In this document: in pieces, positions 32,021 to 45,733 of the stretch
How the letters are laid out: every line of letters begins with the position of its first letter
Position numbering within the stretch: position 1 is the first letter of the stretch
NCBI GenBank assembly: GCA_003024175.1
Contig: MDYQ01000127.1
Location: forward strand, 1 to 64,000
DNA: 64,000 bases
Direction of reading: 5' to 3'
Source of the DNA: Planoprotostelium fungivorum
Lineage: Eukaryota > Evosea > Variosea > Cavosteliida > Cavosteliaceae
Program-made: the position numbers and the translations under genes
Notes under the pieces: generated by a model
What the model was told of the DNA's origin: nothing
Seen by the model: only the letters and a program-made list of their open reading frames with translations
Databases searched by the model: none

Positions 32021-35000
32021 TCAATCCAAGACCGATTGGAAGTTCGATGCGAAGCAGACTTCACATGCATCTCTATCCTGCAAGCACCTCTCGTGATATG
32101 CATGGCCACATGTGAAGACCTGTGTCACGTCAGCACGAACTCCACCTCGCATCATCGTACCTGAATCGATCCAAGAGAGGTCGTGCTCGTGTTATACGAA
32201 CACAGTGGACAAGAAGAAGGGACGTAGAGAGATCCCCAATGCAGAGCTCCCTCTTCGTACCATCTCATGCTGGTGAAGCCCTCCTCTAACGTCTCCACTC
32301 GATCGTTCTTCTCTCCCCTGAGGTCTCTCTGCAGGAGTTGAACGATCTGAGGCGGCACGAAAGGTGATCGGGGCGAGTAGTAGTAGGTATTAAGAGTCTC
32401 CAGCAGCTCATGCGTCGTGTCGTCCTTCTCCCTCTCCAATCGTGACACTTCGACCAACTTCCGCAGGGAAGACACCGGGATGAGATCGTGATGATGATGG
32501 TGTCCCTCGATGAGCTGCAGGGTCTGATGAGACCCGAGACAGGTCATCATGACGTCTAAGACGAGCTCCAGATTGATGTCCGTCTCTTCTTCTCCCCTCT
32601 CTCTCGTGGCGTTCAGCATGAGGGATAGAACGTGATTCCAATCGTATCGGTCGTGGTGTCCTCTAACGAGCCTCATGAAGGTGTCGGTGTCGTCCATGGC
32701 CAAGATGAGGTCCACCGCTTTCCTCCACTGTGTCGATTGGAGGTACAGTTGAACTAGGCCGGAGAAGAAGGCGTACTTTTCAAAGAGGACGACGACTTGT
32801 ATGTCGTCGTAGGGGTACCTCTCCTTGTTGGTGATGATCCTCATGATCTCATCGCCGTGCTTCCATTTCGCCTCGTGCGCTTTTCTCTTCGGTCGCACGC
32901 CTTCGGTGGGATGATAGTGGCAGTGGTCTTCCAGTGTCGGTGCTCCATCTATGAGATTGCATTCGAGGTACAAGTGCAGTAACTGAACGTCCCTCTCTGC
33001 CTCCGGATGGTACCGAAAGAGAGAAGAGATGTACTGCAGAAGAGTCCCCACGTTGGGAGAGGCAGACAACGGCTTGAACGACATTGGATCGTAATGAACA
33101 GCCTCTAAGACGTTCCAAGGTGAGATGTGAGGGTACTGCAGGACGCAGTAGTCGATGGTGTGGGAAGCCAAGTGTTCGATGAGAGAGGGAAGGTGATTGA
33201 TGGTGACGATGAGGTTGTTGCTCTTCTGGAGGGTACGCAGGGCCTGGCGGTAGTTCTCCGCAGCCAAGTGTCCGGCCACCTTCTCGTTCTGGTTGTCCGT
33301 CGATTGGACTTCGGTGGAGGTGCATGACTTTAGAGTGGAGACTCCTTGTCTGTATTCTCGTATGAAATAGTGGACGACTTGTTTCATCTTGTTCTGGTTG
33401 GAGACAGAGAAGGTTCTCAAGTGATGGAGTGTGCCCCAGTGCTGCCGGACGAATTCGAGCACTTGTCCTTCTTCCATCGTCCGTTGTGATATCTTCATCT
33501 CGAGGTAAGATGTCATGAGTTCGGTCTTCCATTGGGCGGGGATGTGGGGAGATGTCTCGTTGTAGACGTGGTCCTTCCATTTCTCCAATCGGTGGATCAT
33601 TCCTTTCGTTTGGACGATGCCACTCTCGTTGTTCCTTCTAAAGGCTTCTAGCTCCCTGTACACTCTGTTCGTCTCTTCTTTCATCTCATCCTCTACACTT
33701 GTCTCCTTGTCTGTCTCCTTCCTTGAATCCGTATTGCTCGTTGTAGATGATTTCTTCTCTTCTCTCCTCTCTTGTGACTGCTTGTAGAATGAGTTGGGTC
33801 ACGTGACCATCACAATCGATTCATCTTCATGTCCTCTTATTCAGATGAAGAGACTCACCTTAACGGGTAAGGCATCATAACTGACAATCAACGGTGTAGA
33901 GTGAGCCCCCTGTGGCGAGAGGATCTCAGCCATCTTCGTTCTCTTCGTTCTCTTCTTCTTCTTCCTCTCCACGAGCGGTGTTACATTCTCTGGCTCAGGA
34001 AAGGCTTCGTTGGTCAAGTCGGGCAGCGGCTCTTCTCTGTCCTTGTTTGCCTTGGTTTTCTCTTGTGAATCGTTCGAGCTTGTGTTCTTGTCTTCTGATT
34101 TGTTGATCAAGTCTTTTGGTATGGATGCGATGCTGGAGAGGATGGAAGATAGACTCGGAGGTGTTCCCACGTTGAAGCTGATTCCTGCTGTTTTCTCGAA
34201 TCAGTCACGTTCATCATCAAGGTTGCTCATCGTCTCATCGTCTGTGAAATGAGACAAGGAAGACTATACAGGATGATCGTTTGAGAATATAGAATGAAAT
34301 GAAATAAAAGAGCTCACCCTGGGAAGGCATCGTGATGGAAGGAATTTCAATGTTGAAAGAAGAGGACAAGAGAGAAGAAGAGGAAGACAGGAGAGAAGAG
34401 GAAGACAGGAGAGAAGAGGAAGACAAGAGAGAAGAAGAAGGTGCTGGAGGAGGTGCCGGTGCGATTACCTCCTCCATGCTCATCACTCTCATCTGCTCTT
34501 CTCTCACGAACGGCAGCGTCAGCTGGATGAGAGAGTTGTTGGCGGACCCGTACAGTACGTACAATCGGTTTCCAATGGGACTGACTGAATGTATGGGGGA
34601 GCACTCCGTGTGAGATTTCAACACCGCCACCTTCTCCACGTCCAGCAGATGGATGGCCTCGCGATCGTAAGCGATGACGTGGGCAGAATCCACGGAGATC
34701 AGATGTGACAGCAGACTCCGATTGACCACGTCTAATTCTTCCCTCTCGTCCAATTTCGGCTTCTCTACAAAGTTGATGAAAGTTGGGGTCTTCGCTTGTA
34801 TGGGGGCAGACAGGTTCATCGTCTTTAAGACTTGGGCCGTCTTACGGTCTGCCTTCCAGATTCGCCTGCGCGGACGAGAAGCCAAGATGAAGGTGTGGGT
34901 CTCTGTACCGTTGTCTGTCGTGATGTTCTCTCGGTGGAAGCAGGCTCCGTATCTTCCTTCTCGGAGTTGGTTACCGATCTGCATGGAGTTGTGTTGCATG

Positions 35001-35740
35001 ATGTTGTAGATAAACGTCCTCGTCATGGTGGAGATGAGGAGTTGATCGAGGGAGACGTCGAGTTGTACGATGGTGCTGTCGCAGCGGATGATGCTCTCCA
35101 GTTGGTATTGATTCGAGTTGATGAATCGTTTCGTCGTCACGATGTAGACCTATCGTGCGTGTCAGAAGAAGGTGATGATGGTCAACGTTTCTGATGTCGA
35201 ACAAAGAGGGAAGAACGTCGATCGATGATGAAACATGAGAACGATCACCTCTCCAGAAGCTGTAGAAATGAATAGATATCTACCGTTGAATGGTGAGTGA
35301 GTGAGAGAGGGGCTGTTGACTTCACTTCCAGAACCCAATTCATTCGACCAGATCATCCCCGTTAGTTCGCTGGTGACAGAACATCCACCCAACAACTTCT
35401 CCTTGTTCTTCTTCGCCACTTGATTCACCACTTGATTGTGTTCTATGACAAACAATCCGTTCTTGGAGGTGGATACGGCTAGATACTGACCGTTGTTTGA
35501 TAGAGCGAGGAAGTTTGTGGGCTCTCGTATCTCTTTGAGCGAAATGAGTGAGGCCAGTTTGAGAGTGGTCCGATGATACAAGTAGATACTGCCAGAATTC
35601 GTGCCTACGGCCAGCCAGTCTTGAGAGCAGCAGATACATGAGATCATGAGTCGAGAATGACCACCTCCTAGACCTATCTTAGAGGATACATCCTCATATT
35701 CGATTCGTATGGCCTCGTATGGCGTTTCTCCTTCCGACAT
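32021..35740 (-). CDS. HPS5: HPS5-like WD40 protein of the BLOC-2 type, with C-terminal RING
   Basis: HPS5 is a BLOC-2 subunit acting in endosome-to-lysosome-related-organelle traffic. ATG 35740 (MSEGETPYEAIRIEYEDVSS) leads to WD40-like strands: CCSQDWLAVGTNSGSIYLYH, LALSNNGQYLAVSTSKNGLF, and the block QLDVSLDQLLISTMTRTFIY followed by QIGNQLREGRYGACFH, which lines up with the VVQLDYLDGRLLISSLTRS and GNKERDGEYGACFF segment of animal HPS5. Then come a low-complexity Ser/Leu stretch (34365-34440), a Lys-rich disordered linker and a long helical solenoid (32260-33684). A 41-nt intron after SIQ (about 32120-32160) must be removed to reach VFTCGHAYHERC and DACEVC. With the preceding CPLC this makes a RING-like zinc site as in VPS8, VPS18 and VPS41. 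The stop is TGA at 32021-32023. Confidence 0.68.
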
Positions 35741-35856
35741 CCGTCGCGACAGCCACGATGCTGACACAGAGGGTGATGTGTTGGGTTGTAGATAAGACGT
35801 AAACAAAAAAATGCAAATCTCAGTTTCAGGAAGAGAAACCGAAAGGAGAAGAGATC
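35741..35856. promoter_or_regulatory. Divergent promoter between HPS5-like and NIP7
   Basis: Only 116 bp separate the two ATGs. There is an A/T run (AAACAAAAAAATGCAAAT, 35793-35811) in the middle and no TATA box. Both transcripts must start inside it. Confidence 0.45.
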
Positions 35857-36609
35857 ATGAGACCACTTACAGAGGAAGAGACGAAAGTCTTCTTTGAGAA
35901 GCTGACGAATTAGTGTGTATAGACGGAGGATAGTGCATCCCTTGATTGACATCACATCACAGCATCGGAAGAAACGTAGCCCATCTGGTAGACAGACCGA
36001 AGGACCCACATGTATTTAGATTACATAAGCAACGAGTCTATTATGTTAGGTGATGCATATCCTCTCTTCTCGTATCTGATTATCCATCCAGAGAGGAGGT
36101 AATGAGACAAGCTACTTCTATCGATAAGAAAGGTGAGATCCTCCTTTCTTTCCGTTGGACATTGTTGATGTATGAAAGGATTGATCAGTCTCGGCACATG
36201 TTTTGGAAAGTTTACGGGCAGTGGTAAATTCAAACTGCACGTCACGTGCCTGGATTACCTATCACAGTACGCTCAATACAAAGTGTGGGTGAAGCCCTCC
36301 TCTGAAATGTCTGTGCTCTACGGCAACAACGTATACAAAGCTGGATTGGGAAGAATCACAGAGAACACACCAAAGTACCAGGGAGTTGTTATCTACTCGA
36401 TGAATGACACACCATTGGGTGAGCCGATCCATCACAATCACATGCTTCATATGTGGAGGCCCATCTGATGAAACTGAACGTGAGAAGGTTTTGGAACAAC
36501 AGCGAGATCGACGCAAGAATGCCGTAAAGTGGATGTCAAACAAGTGGTCTGCTTCACTCAGGGTGATGCCGGAGAATATCTGAGAGACGAAGACACGATC
36601 ATGTCTTAA
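35857..36609 (+). CDS. NIP7: 60S ribosome biogenesis factor NIP7
   Basis: A nucleolar PUA-domain protein needed for 27S pre-rRNA processing. ATG 35857 gives [19 protein letters not shown], the canonical N terminus. Short introns then lead to [80 protein letters not shown] and [20 protein letters not shown], and the last exon has [20 protein letters not shown] with TAA at 36607-36609. All conserved blocks are present at about 180 residues, the family length. The long frame starting at 36172 is only the fourth exon and misses the true start. Confidence 0.95.
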
Positions 36610-37176
36610 TACACTAGAAAGCGAAGAGTGGAAATTGAATGTGACGGAGTCTCTGTCTTTAAGTTGTCTCTCAACCTTGTAGTTTGGTGATGTCACTCGC
36701 CTCCTCGTGATACCTCACATCGATTGTCCACTCCGTTCTGACTGCTATGTTCGGTAGAGAGAGCTAGAGGTCCATCTCTGGAAATGGCCCGAGTCCTCTG
36801 TTGAAAGCCTAAGAGGCGGATGGCTCGTAGTTGCTGTGCTGAGCCTCGATCATGAAGTGTTCCCCTCCTCCTTACTGCCTACATTCAGTACCGGTCATCA
36901 GGTAGGTAATACGAGACAGGTGCGGAGGTGATGCTGCGGCATCATCTCAGCCACAGCGCCAGCCGAATCGACTATGAAGAGCCAGAGGCACTGAGAGCGA
37001 AAGTGCATATGTCATAATTGTTTACTTGCAGGGTGACGAAATAAAAGTTGCGTTAATCAAAAGGCGTCCAGTTGTAATCGTGATGCACAATGAATCACAC
37101 ACATGATCGCATTGAGATCAATCTCAGCGGACCATCAGATGGTGGGTCGAAAGAAATCGTGTGGATCGATTATTGA
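36610..37176. other. Spacer, nothing identified
   Basis: 567 bases between NIP7 and TFB1M. No long frame or known RNA is visible. The part 36890-37000 has a GGTGATGC box and an ACTGAG box about 80 bases apart, vaguely like a C/D snoRNA, but the terminal stem is not evident. Confidence 0.35.
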
Positions 37177-38571
<1,395 letters not shown>

Positions 38572-38593
<22 letters not shown>

Positions 38594-40874
38594 TCGTCCT
38601 TTGAATCAAAGACCTCCTTTGCCTTCTCGATGCTGAAGGGAGGTGGCTGCGTCGGTGTCTTCTTCGTGTTCTGCTCGAAGATCTGCACCATGTCACTCTT
38701 CGTGACCATCTCAAGAACTCACCGTGTCGGGGGACTCTGCGATAAACTTTTCTACTTCGTAGATCGTGTTCGGCTCCGTCTCGAATATCTTTGTCATCCT
38801 GACGATCTGGGGGCAGTAGTGCTGCTTTAGAGTCTGTAGCTCCCACAGGGAGCTGTCCAATGCCCTCGTCTTCGTCATGTCACTTTGCTTCTCGTCGTAA
38901 GGATCGTAGCCGTTGCACTCGGCCAGCGGCTTGTCCGGGCTCTCTCTCTCTTCACTCAATCCGATGAGAAGGATCTTCTTCATCTCGACTGCAACATTTC
39001 AGCTCTTCTCTATCTCTTCTTCCTCACCCTTTGGTTCTCTGTGAATGAGCACCTTGAGTGTTGGATTTCTTCTGATGATGTTGTAGATGAGAATCAAGCA
39101 GACGGTGATTCCGTGGGGTGGGACGGTGAGTGTCAATCTAGCCAACTTCTTTGCGAAAGAGGCAAGGATGTACACCGGCACCAACCTGAAGAGGTCAGAG
39201 ATCGTTCGAGACTTGACAAGTGGCTCACTTGGAGGATAAACTGTCGTCCAACAGTTTGAAGAATTTGACGCGGTACTTGGTGAGGAAGATATTGGTCGAT
39301 AAGAGTTGGTACAACTTCTTGTAGTAGTCGGGATAGTCTCTATTGTGTGTGAGCAGAGAGAAGGAGAAGGAGAGAGAAGGAGATCTCACGTATTGTATCT
39401 CGTGATGAGGGTGAAGAGTCCGTTCAATGCCATGAGACTGATGACACCACCTGATCACCACCGTTAGACATCACGACATCAACTGCGAAATATCGCACGC
39501 ACCTTGATCGTAAGAACGTACGATGTAATCTAAGAGGTAACTCGGTTGTTCCATGAGAGGTAAGATGTCAGTCTCGATGGTGGTCAACACCTGGATGAAT
39601 GAGTCATCCGCATCGAGATGAACGTCTACGCGAAACAACTGAACGCATCGCTCACCTTCTTGAAGATCTCTGCTGGCATCTCTAATCGGAGAAACTCCAA
39701 CCAACACTGTTCTGCCATCTTTCTGTGGGATTCGAGATTGATCATCTGTCTCCTCAAGTTCTTCTTGGGCTTCTCTTTCATCGGTTTGATGTCTCTCCTC
39801 AACTCTGGTAGGACGAGCTCTCCCTTCTTCTTCTTGTGCTGCCCCAAGTTAACTCTTCTCTCTCTCTCCTCTCACCTTCTTCGGTTGATCGGGAAGGAAG
39901 AGACGATCTTTCATCTGCAGGAGATTCTCGTAATTGCTGCTCTCCGTCTTCTCTAATTTGGCCTTCGCCTTAAAGTGTTCGACACCGTGCAGTCTGATCT
40001 CGTGGTCTTCTACGTCGTCCAAATTGTCTCCTTCCGTCCTCTGTACTGTGCCGACGAATAGCTCGGTGAGTTCGCTGGGTAGTTCCATACTCTCCAAGAA
40101 GGGATAGATACGTCTCGCCTTATCGTGCTGTACCTCTCTGTCTCCTTCTTTTGCTTCCTTGCTGGATTTTCTGCTGTCGTTATTTTCTCGTTTGTGATGA
40201 TCTTCTTCACCTCAATACTTTGAAGACGGTGAAACGGATGTCATCGTACTGGGCGATGTACTTTTCACCGATGCTCTCACGGAGTTGCTCGATGTTGGAA
40301 GAGGTGCTGGACAACACCCTCTGGATCATCTTCTCAAAGAGGGGGGAAGATAAGGCGAGCGAGTCTTTCGTGGTCGCCTCGAGGCACGATTCACTGATGG
40401 AGATATCCATCACCATGTCCACTCCGCAAAGCTGTGACGATATCAGTATCGTATCATTCGATGGATGATAGATCTCCACACCTGTACAGTCAGAATGGGT
40501 ATGTCTATGAAGTTGAGGATCGTTTGTTTGAACGTTTGGAACTCTTTCTGGATCCATGTCTGAGTGGGCTTCACCGTCTGTCCGTAGAAATGAGGTCGGT
40601 ATTGACCGAAGAATTTGTGCAGAACGTGTGCTGTGTGCTCTATCTATACAGAACTCAATCGAAGACACTCATTGGATCCTCACTGATTCCGCATTTTGTC
40701 CTTTCAGTGACACCTGCAATTGGTTGTTGACAGAAGAGACTTCTTCTGGTCCTGCCGTCTCTGCTAAAGTGACTTGGACGATAGTCTGTTCGGGCTTCTA
40801 CACAACATTTAACCCTGATTCAGACTCATCGTGACACGCACCTTCCTCTTTCCAGTGGCCTTCTTAACCGCCAT
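38572..40874 (-). CDS. NOC4L: Nucleolar complex protein NOC4
   Basis: A nucleolar protein that joins Nop14 in 18S rRNA maturation and 40S export. ATG 40874 opens MAVKKATGKRK. The middle has helical repeats (KPKKNLRRQMINLESHRKMA, EQCWLEFLRLEMPAEIFKKV). The conserved C-terminal CBF/Mak21 domain is clear: DYPDYYKKLYQLLSTNIFLT, KYRVKFFKLLDDSLSS, PVYILASFAKKLARLTLTVP, GITVCLILIYNIIRRNP, and YDPYDEKQSDMTKTRALDSS followed by LWELQTLKQHYCP. A 25-nt intron (38698-38722) precedes the last exon, which ends DDYSIWIV with TGA at 38572-38574. Several introns are inferred, with N-terminal exon edges less sure. Confidence 0.85.
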
Positions 40875-41021
40875 GTGTATCTGCAGCCGATGTGATGCAC
40901 GAAAGTTTCTCAGAAACACCATCTACAACCCAAATCTGCACATTCATTTCGATTTTAGCACACAGATGAGTTCGAGCGATCCATCATCGATTTTATATAC
41001 GAGCATAAAACCACCCTCTGT

Positions 41022-44000
41022 CTACAGAAGTCGATTGCGAATGTCTGAAGACGAGTGAGAAAGATGAAGCGTGATGGAAAGATGGAATGTGACGAAAAGA
41101 TGGAAGACAAACACACCTTCCAACTTCTTGATGACCTCCATGGGCGTTCTGTCCAAGTCACCCGCGATCGATGCCTGCTTATCAGCATCCAAGCTGACAA
41201 ACTGCTCGCACAGGTCACCGTCCACGATATCCTGTCTCCATCAGAACCCCATCAACTTCCATCTTAATTCACCTTCACGGGGAAATAGTAACTTCTGAAC
41301 GAAAGATGGTCCCTGCCCGTCAGCATGAGGTTCTCTAACCTGAGCTGCATCTCCAAGTGCTGAAAGAAATCAACGTCCTCCCTGGACACGAAGGGAACGA
41401 GGATGCCGATGGATCCAGCCAGAGTCGAGTACGCGACGACTTCAGAGGCACCGGGGACGAGAGAAGCCTTCGTCACGCAGTTGACTGTCTCTCCCACGTG
41501 GAACATGGCCAAGTCTTCCAGCTTGTATGGTGCTCCGTTCAAGTAGCCCTGTGAGGTTCAATGTTTGTGTCATGAGGATGACTCACGGATTCGGACTGAA
41601 GCTTCGCACCGGTGGGATCTTCTTCCATCTCTTCGGAGACCTGCAGGTGTCAGTCTTCTCTCGTGTTTCTTCTTGTCACCTGAGCGGGTAATCTGGAGAT
41701 GAATATGTTTCCAAACTTGTCAGAGCACACGATGGAATCGTAATCTAAGATGGACATGGATGTGATGGATCTGTCAGAGTTACAAAGGATGAGAGAAGAG
41801 AGAGGATGAGAGAGAGAGGATGAAAGAGAGAATGAGAGGAGATAGATGTTACCTGGGTGTGGGGTGATCTGCAAAGATGTAGAGTTGGTTGTCCGCCTTT
41901 CTGTACTTGACAAAGTGAACAGACTCTTGGATATCTGTCACGTAGATACGCTCTCCTTGTGTGTCGATCTTGTTGATCACATTGGGGAATGACTTGTACT
42001 CGCATTTCTTCAGCAACTGTTCATCGTCAATCATCACATCAACATCATCACATCAACACATCATCACATCAACACATCAACACATCAACACATCAACACA
42101 TCAACACATCGACACATTCGATCAAATGACTCTCACCTTCTTCTTTCCGATATCGTAGATCCTGAGGAGATTTCCAGCACCCACCAGCAGTCTCCCCTGG
42201 AAGGGATGCAGAGCAGAGGGAGGTACCTCCACCGGTGTCTTGTGCATCAGCTCCAACTGCTTCCCCTCCACCACACGATACACGTGGATCATACCCCCCG
42301 AGTAGCTCCTCGGTTTGATGTACATGTCCTTGGCTGTACCCACCACCAACAGCACTTCGTTTCCTCTCTCCTTGAAGATGCAAGTGCAGAGGCTGATGGC
42401 AGCCTCGTTGTCGTCCAAGTGGATGAGATCGAGGGTGCCGTTGTCCCTTGGTGATACGATTCGAATGCAAGAGGCCCACTTTCCGTTGCCGGGTTTGATC
42501 TCAGCCAACATGGTCTTCTCGAAGGGGAGCTCTTCTTCTTCCTTCTCTTCCTCTAGAGTTTCGACGGCCATGTCATCTTCTTCCTTCTTCACCTTGTCCT
42601 CCTCTACCTTTGCCGCGTTGTGGTCTGATTCAATGATGATCAAGTTGTTCGAATCGGGGAAGGGAATAAAGTGTCGGGGGGTGTGGAGCAGTGGAATGTC
42701 ACTCTGATGAAGATCAGCTCCTGTTCATCGTAGACAGGATGTGACATCATAGAGAACAGGAGACGAGGTAGATCGAGTCGTGCGATAGAGTTGTATACAC
42801 ATGTGGAGATGAATGTAGAGTGAAGAGATTGTCACCTGGTTGAACGTAGCACCGAGACGATCGATGACGAGAATTCTGAGAGTGCTACCAGAGATAGCAA
42901 CGATACCCTCTGGAATGTTGTCCGAGCAGAAAGTGGCTGCTGATTCGAGGGGAACGTAGCTGAGAGGAACCATCTGGTATCTCAGTGTCGATTGATCGTT
43001 GTAGGCCAACCAAGCTCTCGAAGACAGGGCCATGAAGGCATTCGTCCCCTTCACCTTCATTCCCACCAATTTGACGGCCCTGCTACCTGCATCCCTTCAG
43101 TTCTCTGTACATCAACATTGCACAGAGAAGAGAGATCGTAATTCATCTCACCTGTGAGTCTGGAACGTGTGTCAGACAGTTCTCCCGTGATGGAATCGAT
43201 GACAGTTCTGAGCAGAATGCCATTGTTCAGTCCAATGGTCAAGAAGAGAGTGCCCGATGCATCGTTGGCAGTGTTGCTCATGTTGACGATGCACAAGCTC
43301 TCGGAATGGGTGGGGAGACTCTGAATACTCAGGACCTACCTCGTTCAGAATCGAATATTCACTCTGATCTCACCTGCAGACAATCTTCAGAATCGAGAGA
43401 GAAGACTCTGACGTTGTTCTCCCAATCTCCAACGGCAACAAATCTCGTGCGAGCTCTTCCGGGCAGCAGCGGAGCGATGGCGAGACACGAGACCTACTCC
43501 ATTCACTTCCCTTCCACTCCCTCCTCTCACCTCTCTTCCAATAAACTTCTTCTCGATCTCGATGAGCTGACCCAACTGATCCAACTCAAAGTACAAGAGG
43601 TCACCTCCACTGAGTGCGATGACCACTTGGCTCTCGTTGCTCGTCGCGTGGGAGATGGATTTCTTTCCGGGTGTCTTCCACTCGTGGATGCCCTTTTCGT
43701 TTCGAATGTGACGGATTCCCATTGGGTGGACTTGGATGAAACCATCGTCACCGATGTTGGCCACGTGAATGCTAGTGGATGTGGTGAGCATTCCAGTGTC
43801 GACGGCCTCTTCTACGGAGGCTCCGATGGTGAGGACGAGTGTCGCATTGACAAAGGACACGACGATGTAATCGTCAACCTTCTGTGTGCTGCTCTTCTTC
43901 ACCGTCCACACCTGCTCTCACATCAGCTCGATTTCAAAGGTTCGTCGATGGAGAGGTGAAGAGAATGGAAAGAGAGATGAAAGAATCACAGCGGAGGGGT

Positions 44001-45647
44001 TTCCTGGTAGAGGAGATTCTGCAATCTCCATGGGAGCAATACCGTGACGCAGGACGCGAAGTGCAGACTGGTAGCCTCTGCCGCAGATGGCGTAGATCTG
44101 GGGCGTGTCTTCCTTGTACAGATCCAAGATCTTCATCTCTATGATGGGAGACAGACTGTTCATGCTGTCGGCGAGCTGGAGGTACTGCAGTTTCCTCGGC
44201 TTAAAGTATCTGACCTGCTCTCGTAAGATGCTTCTCTTCTTGTCTCTCTCACCTCCATGGGATCTGATATGTCTTGGTTATCACCGATCTCGGCGAGAGA
44301 GTAGAGATAGTGGTTACCAAACTCTGAAGCAGAGAAGAGAGAGCCGTTCTTCAGCATGTTGATGCTGTTCGAGGGGGGAATCGTGTCGAAGTAAGTCATG
44401 TTGATGCCCGTGACTTCTGCACCGTTGACGGTGAGAGAGAGTTTGATGAGATCTCCGTATTCAGTCTGTACCAAGAAGAAGAAGAGATCCTGTGACGATG
44501 AGAAGGATCGAATGGAACGTTCACCTTTCTCTTGAAGAAGGTGCTGCTGATGATCATGAGACCCTGATCATCGTTCGATCCCTCTCTTCTGGGTATGACG
44601 GCCTTGACTTGGTTGTGACCCTGATGGATCCAGTAGATGATGTTCTCCGCACACACCAACACTCCACCCGGTCCGTCTGTACCTCCCGGAACTGAAGTTG
44701 TACTCAGTCAATCGTCCTCAAGTCATCCCCATTCAACTTTCGTATCGTAGATAGACTAAAAGGTATTCTACGTCACAGATGCAGATATACATCGATGGAA
44801 GAAGGATGTTCTCTTTTGCTCTTTCTCACCGGAAATAAGGTGGCTGGATGTCTGATCGATCTGCTCGTTCCACTTTCTGACGACGTGGTTCAGACCGAGA
44901 TCTAACTCGTAATAGACGAGGAATCGAGCGAGTGCATCTTCTTCTTCGTAGTTGGACTGGAGAATGTTCACTCTTTCGCTGTCCATGAAAGATCACCTCG
45001 ATGCAAGCGAAGATGGGGTTTTCGAAACCGACGTCGAGACCCGTGACGGTAAAGAGGATGGTGTGTGCCTTGTGTGCCTCCAAGGGTGACGAGATGGTCA
45101 ATTTGGCCGCACTATCACGGTTCAAGATGTAAACCAATTTCTGTTTCTCCACGGCTCCTATTCGTGGGATCAGCATCATCTGATTAGATGCGATGCAGAG
45201 GGCTCACCAATCATGACGGCTCTTCCTTTCGGGTCAGCGGCGAGAAAATGGCCGGGAACGACTCTTCTGCATCCTGATTTTCCAAAAGTCTCCTCGTGTA
45301 TGCGATCGAAGCGATTCTTGGCCACGTTGTATTCTAAGATGACGATCTTCCCACTGTCTGAACCGACGATGATGTAGTCCTTAGACCCACCTACAGCCGT
45401 TAATGAGGTACGAGGGAAGAGGAAAGAGAAAATCACCGGTTAAACGAAAAGGAGCTAGGGCTCGCACGAGACCAAAGATTTCGGTGGATAAGACCGTCTG
45501 GTATCTTCCATTCTCGTCTTGACGTAACAGCTCCAAGATCTTTCCTCGAGAGACGACCAACTCCTGAAGCTTCGGTGAAGAGAAGTTACCTGCGATAGAA
45601 TTGTATATTGCAGTACTTCTCTGCAGTGTTAGGGAGTAGAGATGCAT
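41022..45647 (-). CDS. SF3B3: Splicing factor 3B subunit 3 (SAP130)
   Basis: The triple-beta-propeller subunit of the U2 snRNP SF3b complex. ATG 45647 begins [20 protein letters not shown] and [13 protein letters not shown]-like residues; family blocks continue through the gene: [97 protein letters not shown]-type [22 protein letters not shown]-like, GEVVYFELDQ-like, [60 protein letters not shown] and [16 protein letters not shown] roughly 75-nt intron splits KKLE from DIRNRLL, then TAG at 41022-41024. At least 15 introns are present. It is a sister of DDB1, which lacks several of these blocks. Length should be near 1,200 residues. Confidence 0.95.
42030..42116. repeat. Intronic 8-bp satellite (CATCAACA)n
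   Basis: An intron of the SF3B3 gene holds about seven tandem copies of CATCAACA after a few longer variants. It expands that intron well beyond the usual 45 nt. Confidence 0.8.
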
Positions 45648-45733
45648 CTTGTGAAACCCCTATTCGTGATGATCAGATGTGGTTGAAAATCTCCGTTGTA
45701 GACGAATATTCAGATATTCATTTTTAATTCATC

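Noticed and set aside
35741-35806. A longer HPS5-like N terminus beginning at 35806
   Set aside because: That position is TTG, not ATG; the first ATG in frame is at 35740.
36172-36468. NIP7 starting at MKGLISLG
   Set aside because: The conserved NIP7 N terminus is found in three upstream exons from ATG 35857.
36890-37000. C/D-box snoRNA
   Set aside because: The C-like box is imperfect and no terminal stem can be drawn with confidence.
41022-45647. DDB1 as identity of the large propeller gene
   Set aside because: N-terminal, middle and C-terminal blocks (for example KKLE-DIRNRLL after FRSYYFPVK) match SF3B3 rather than DDB1.
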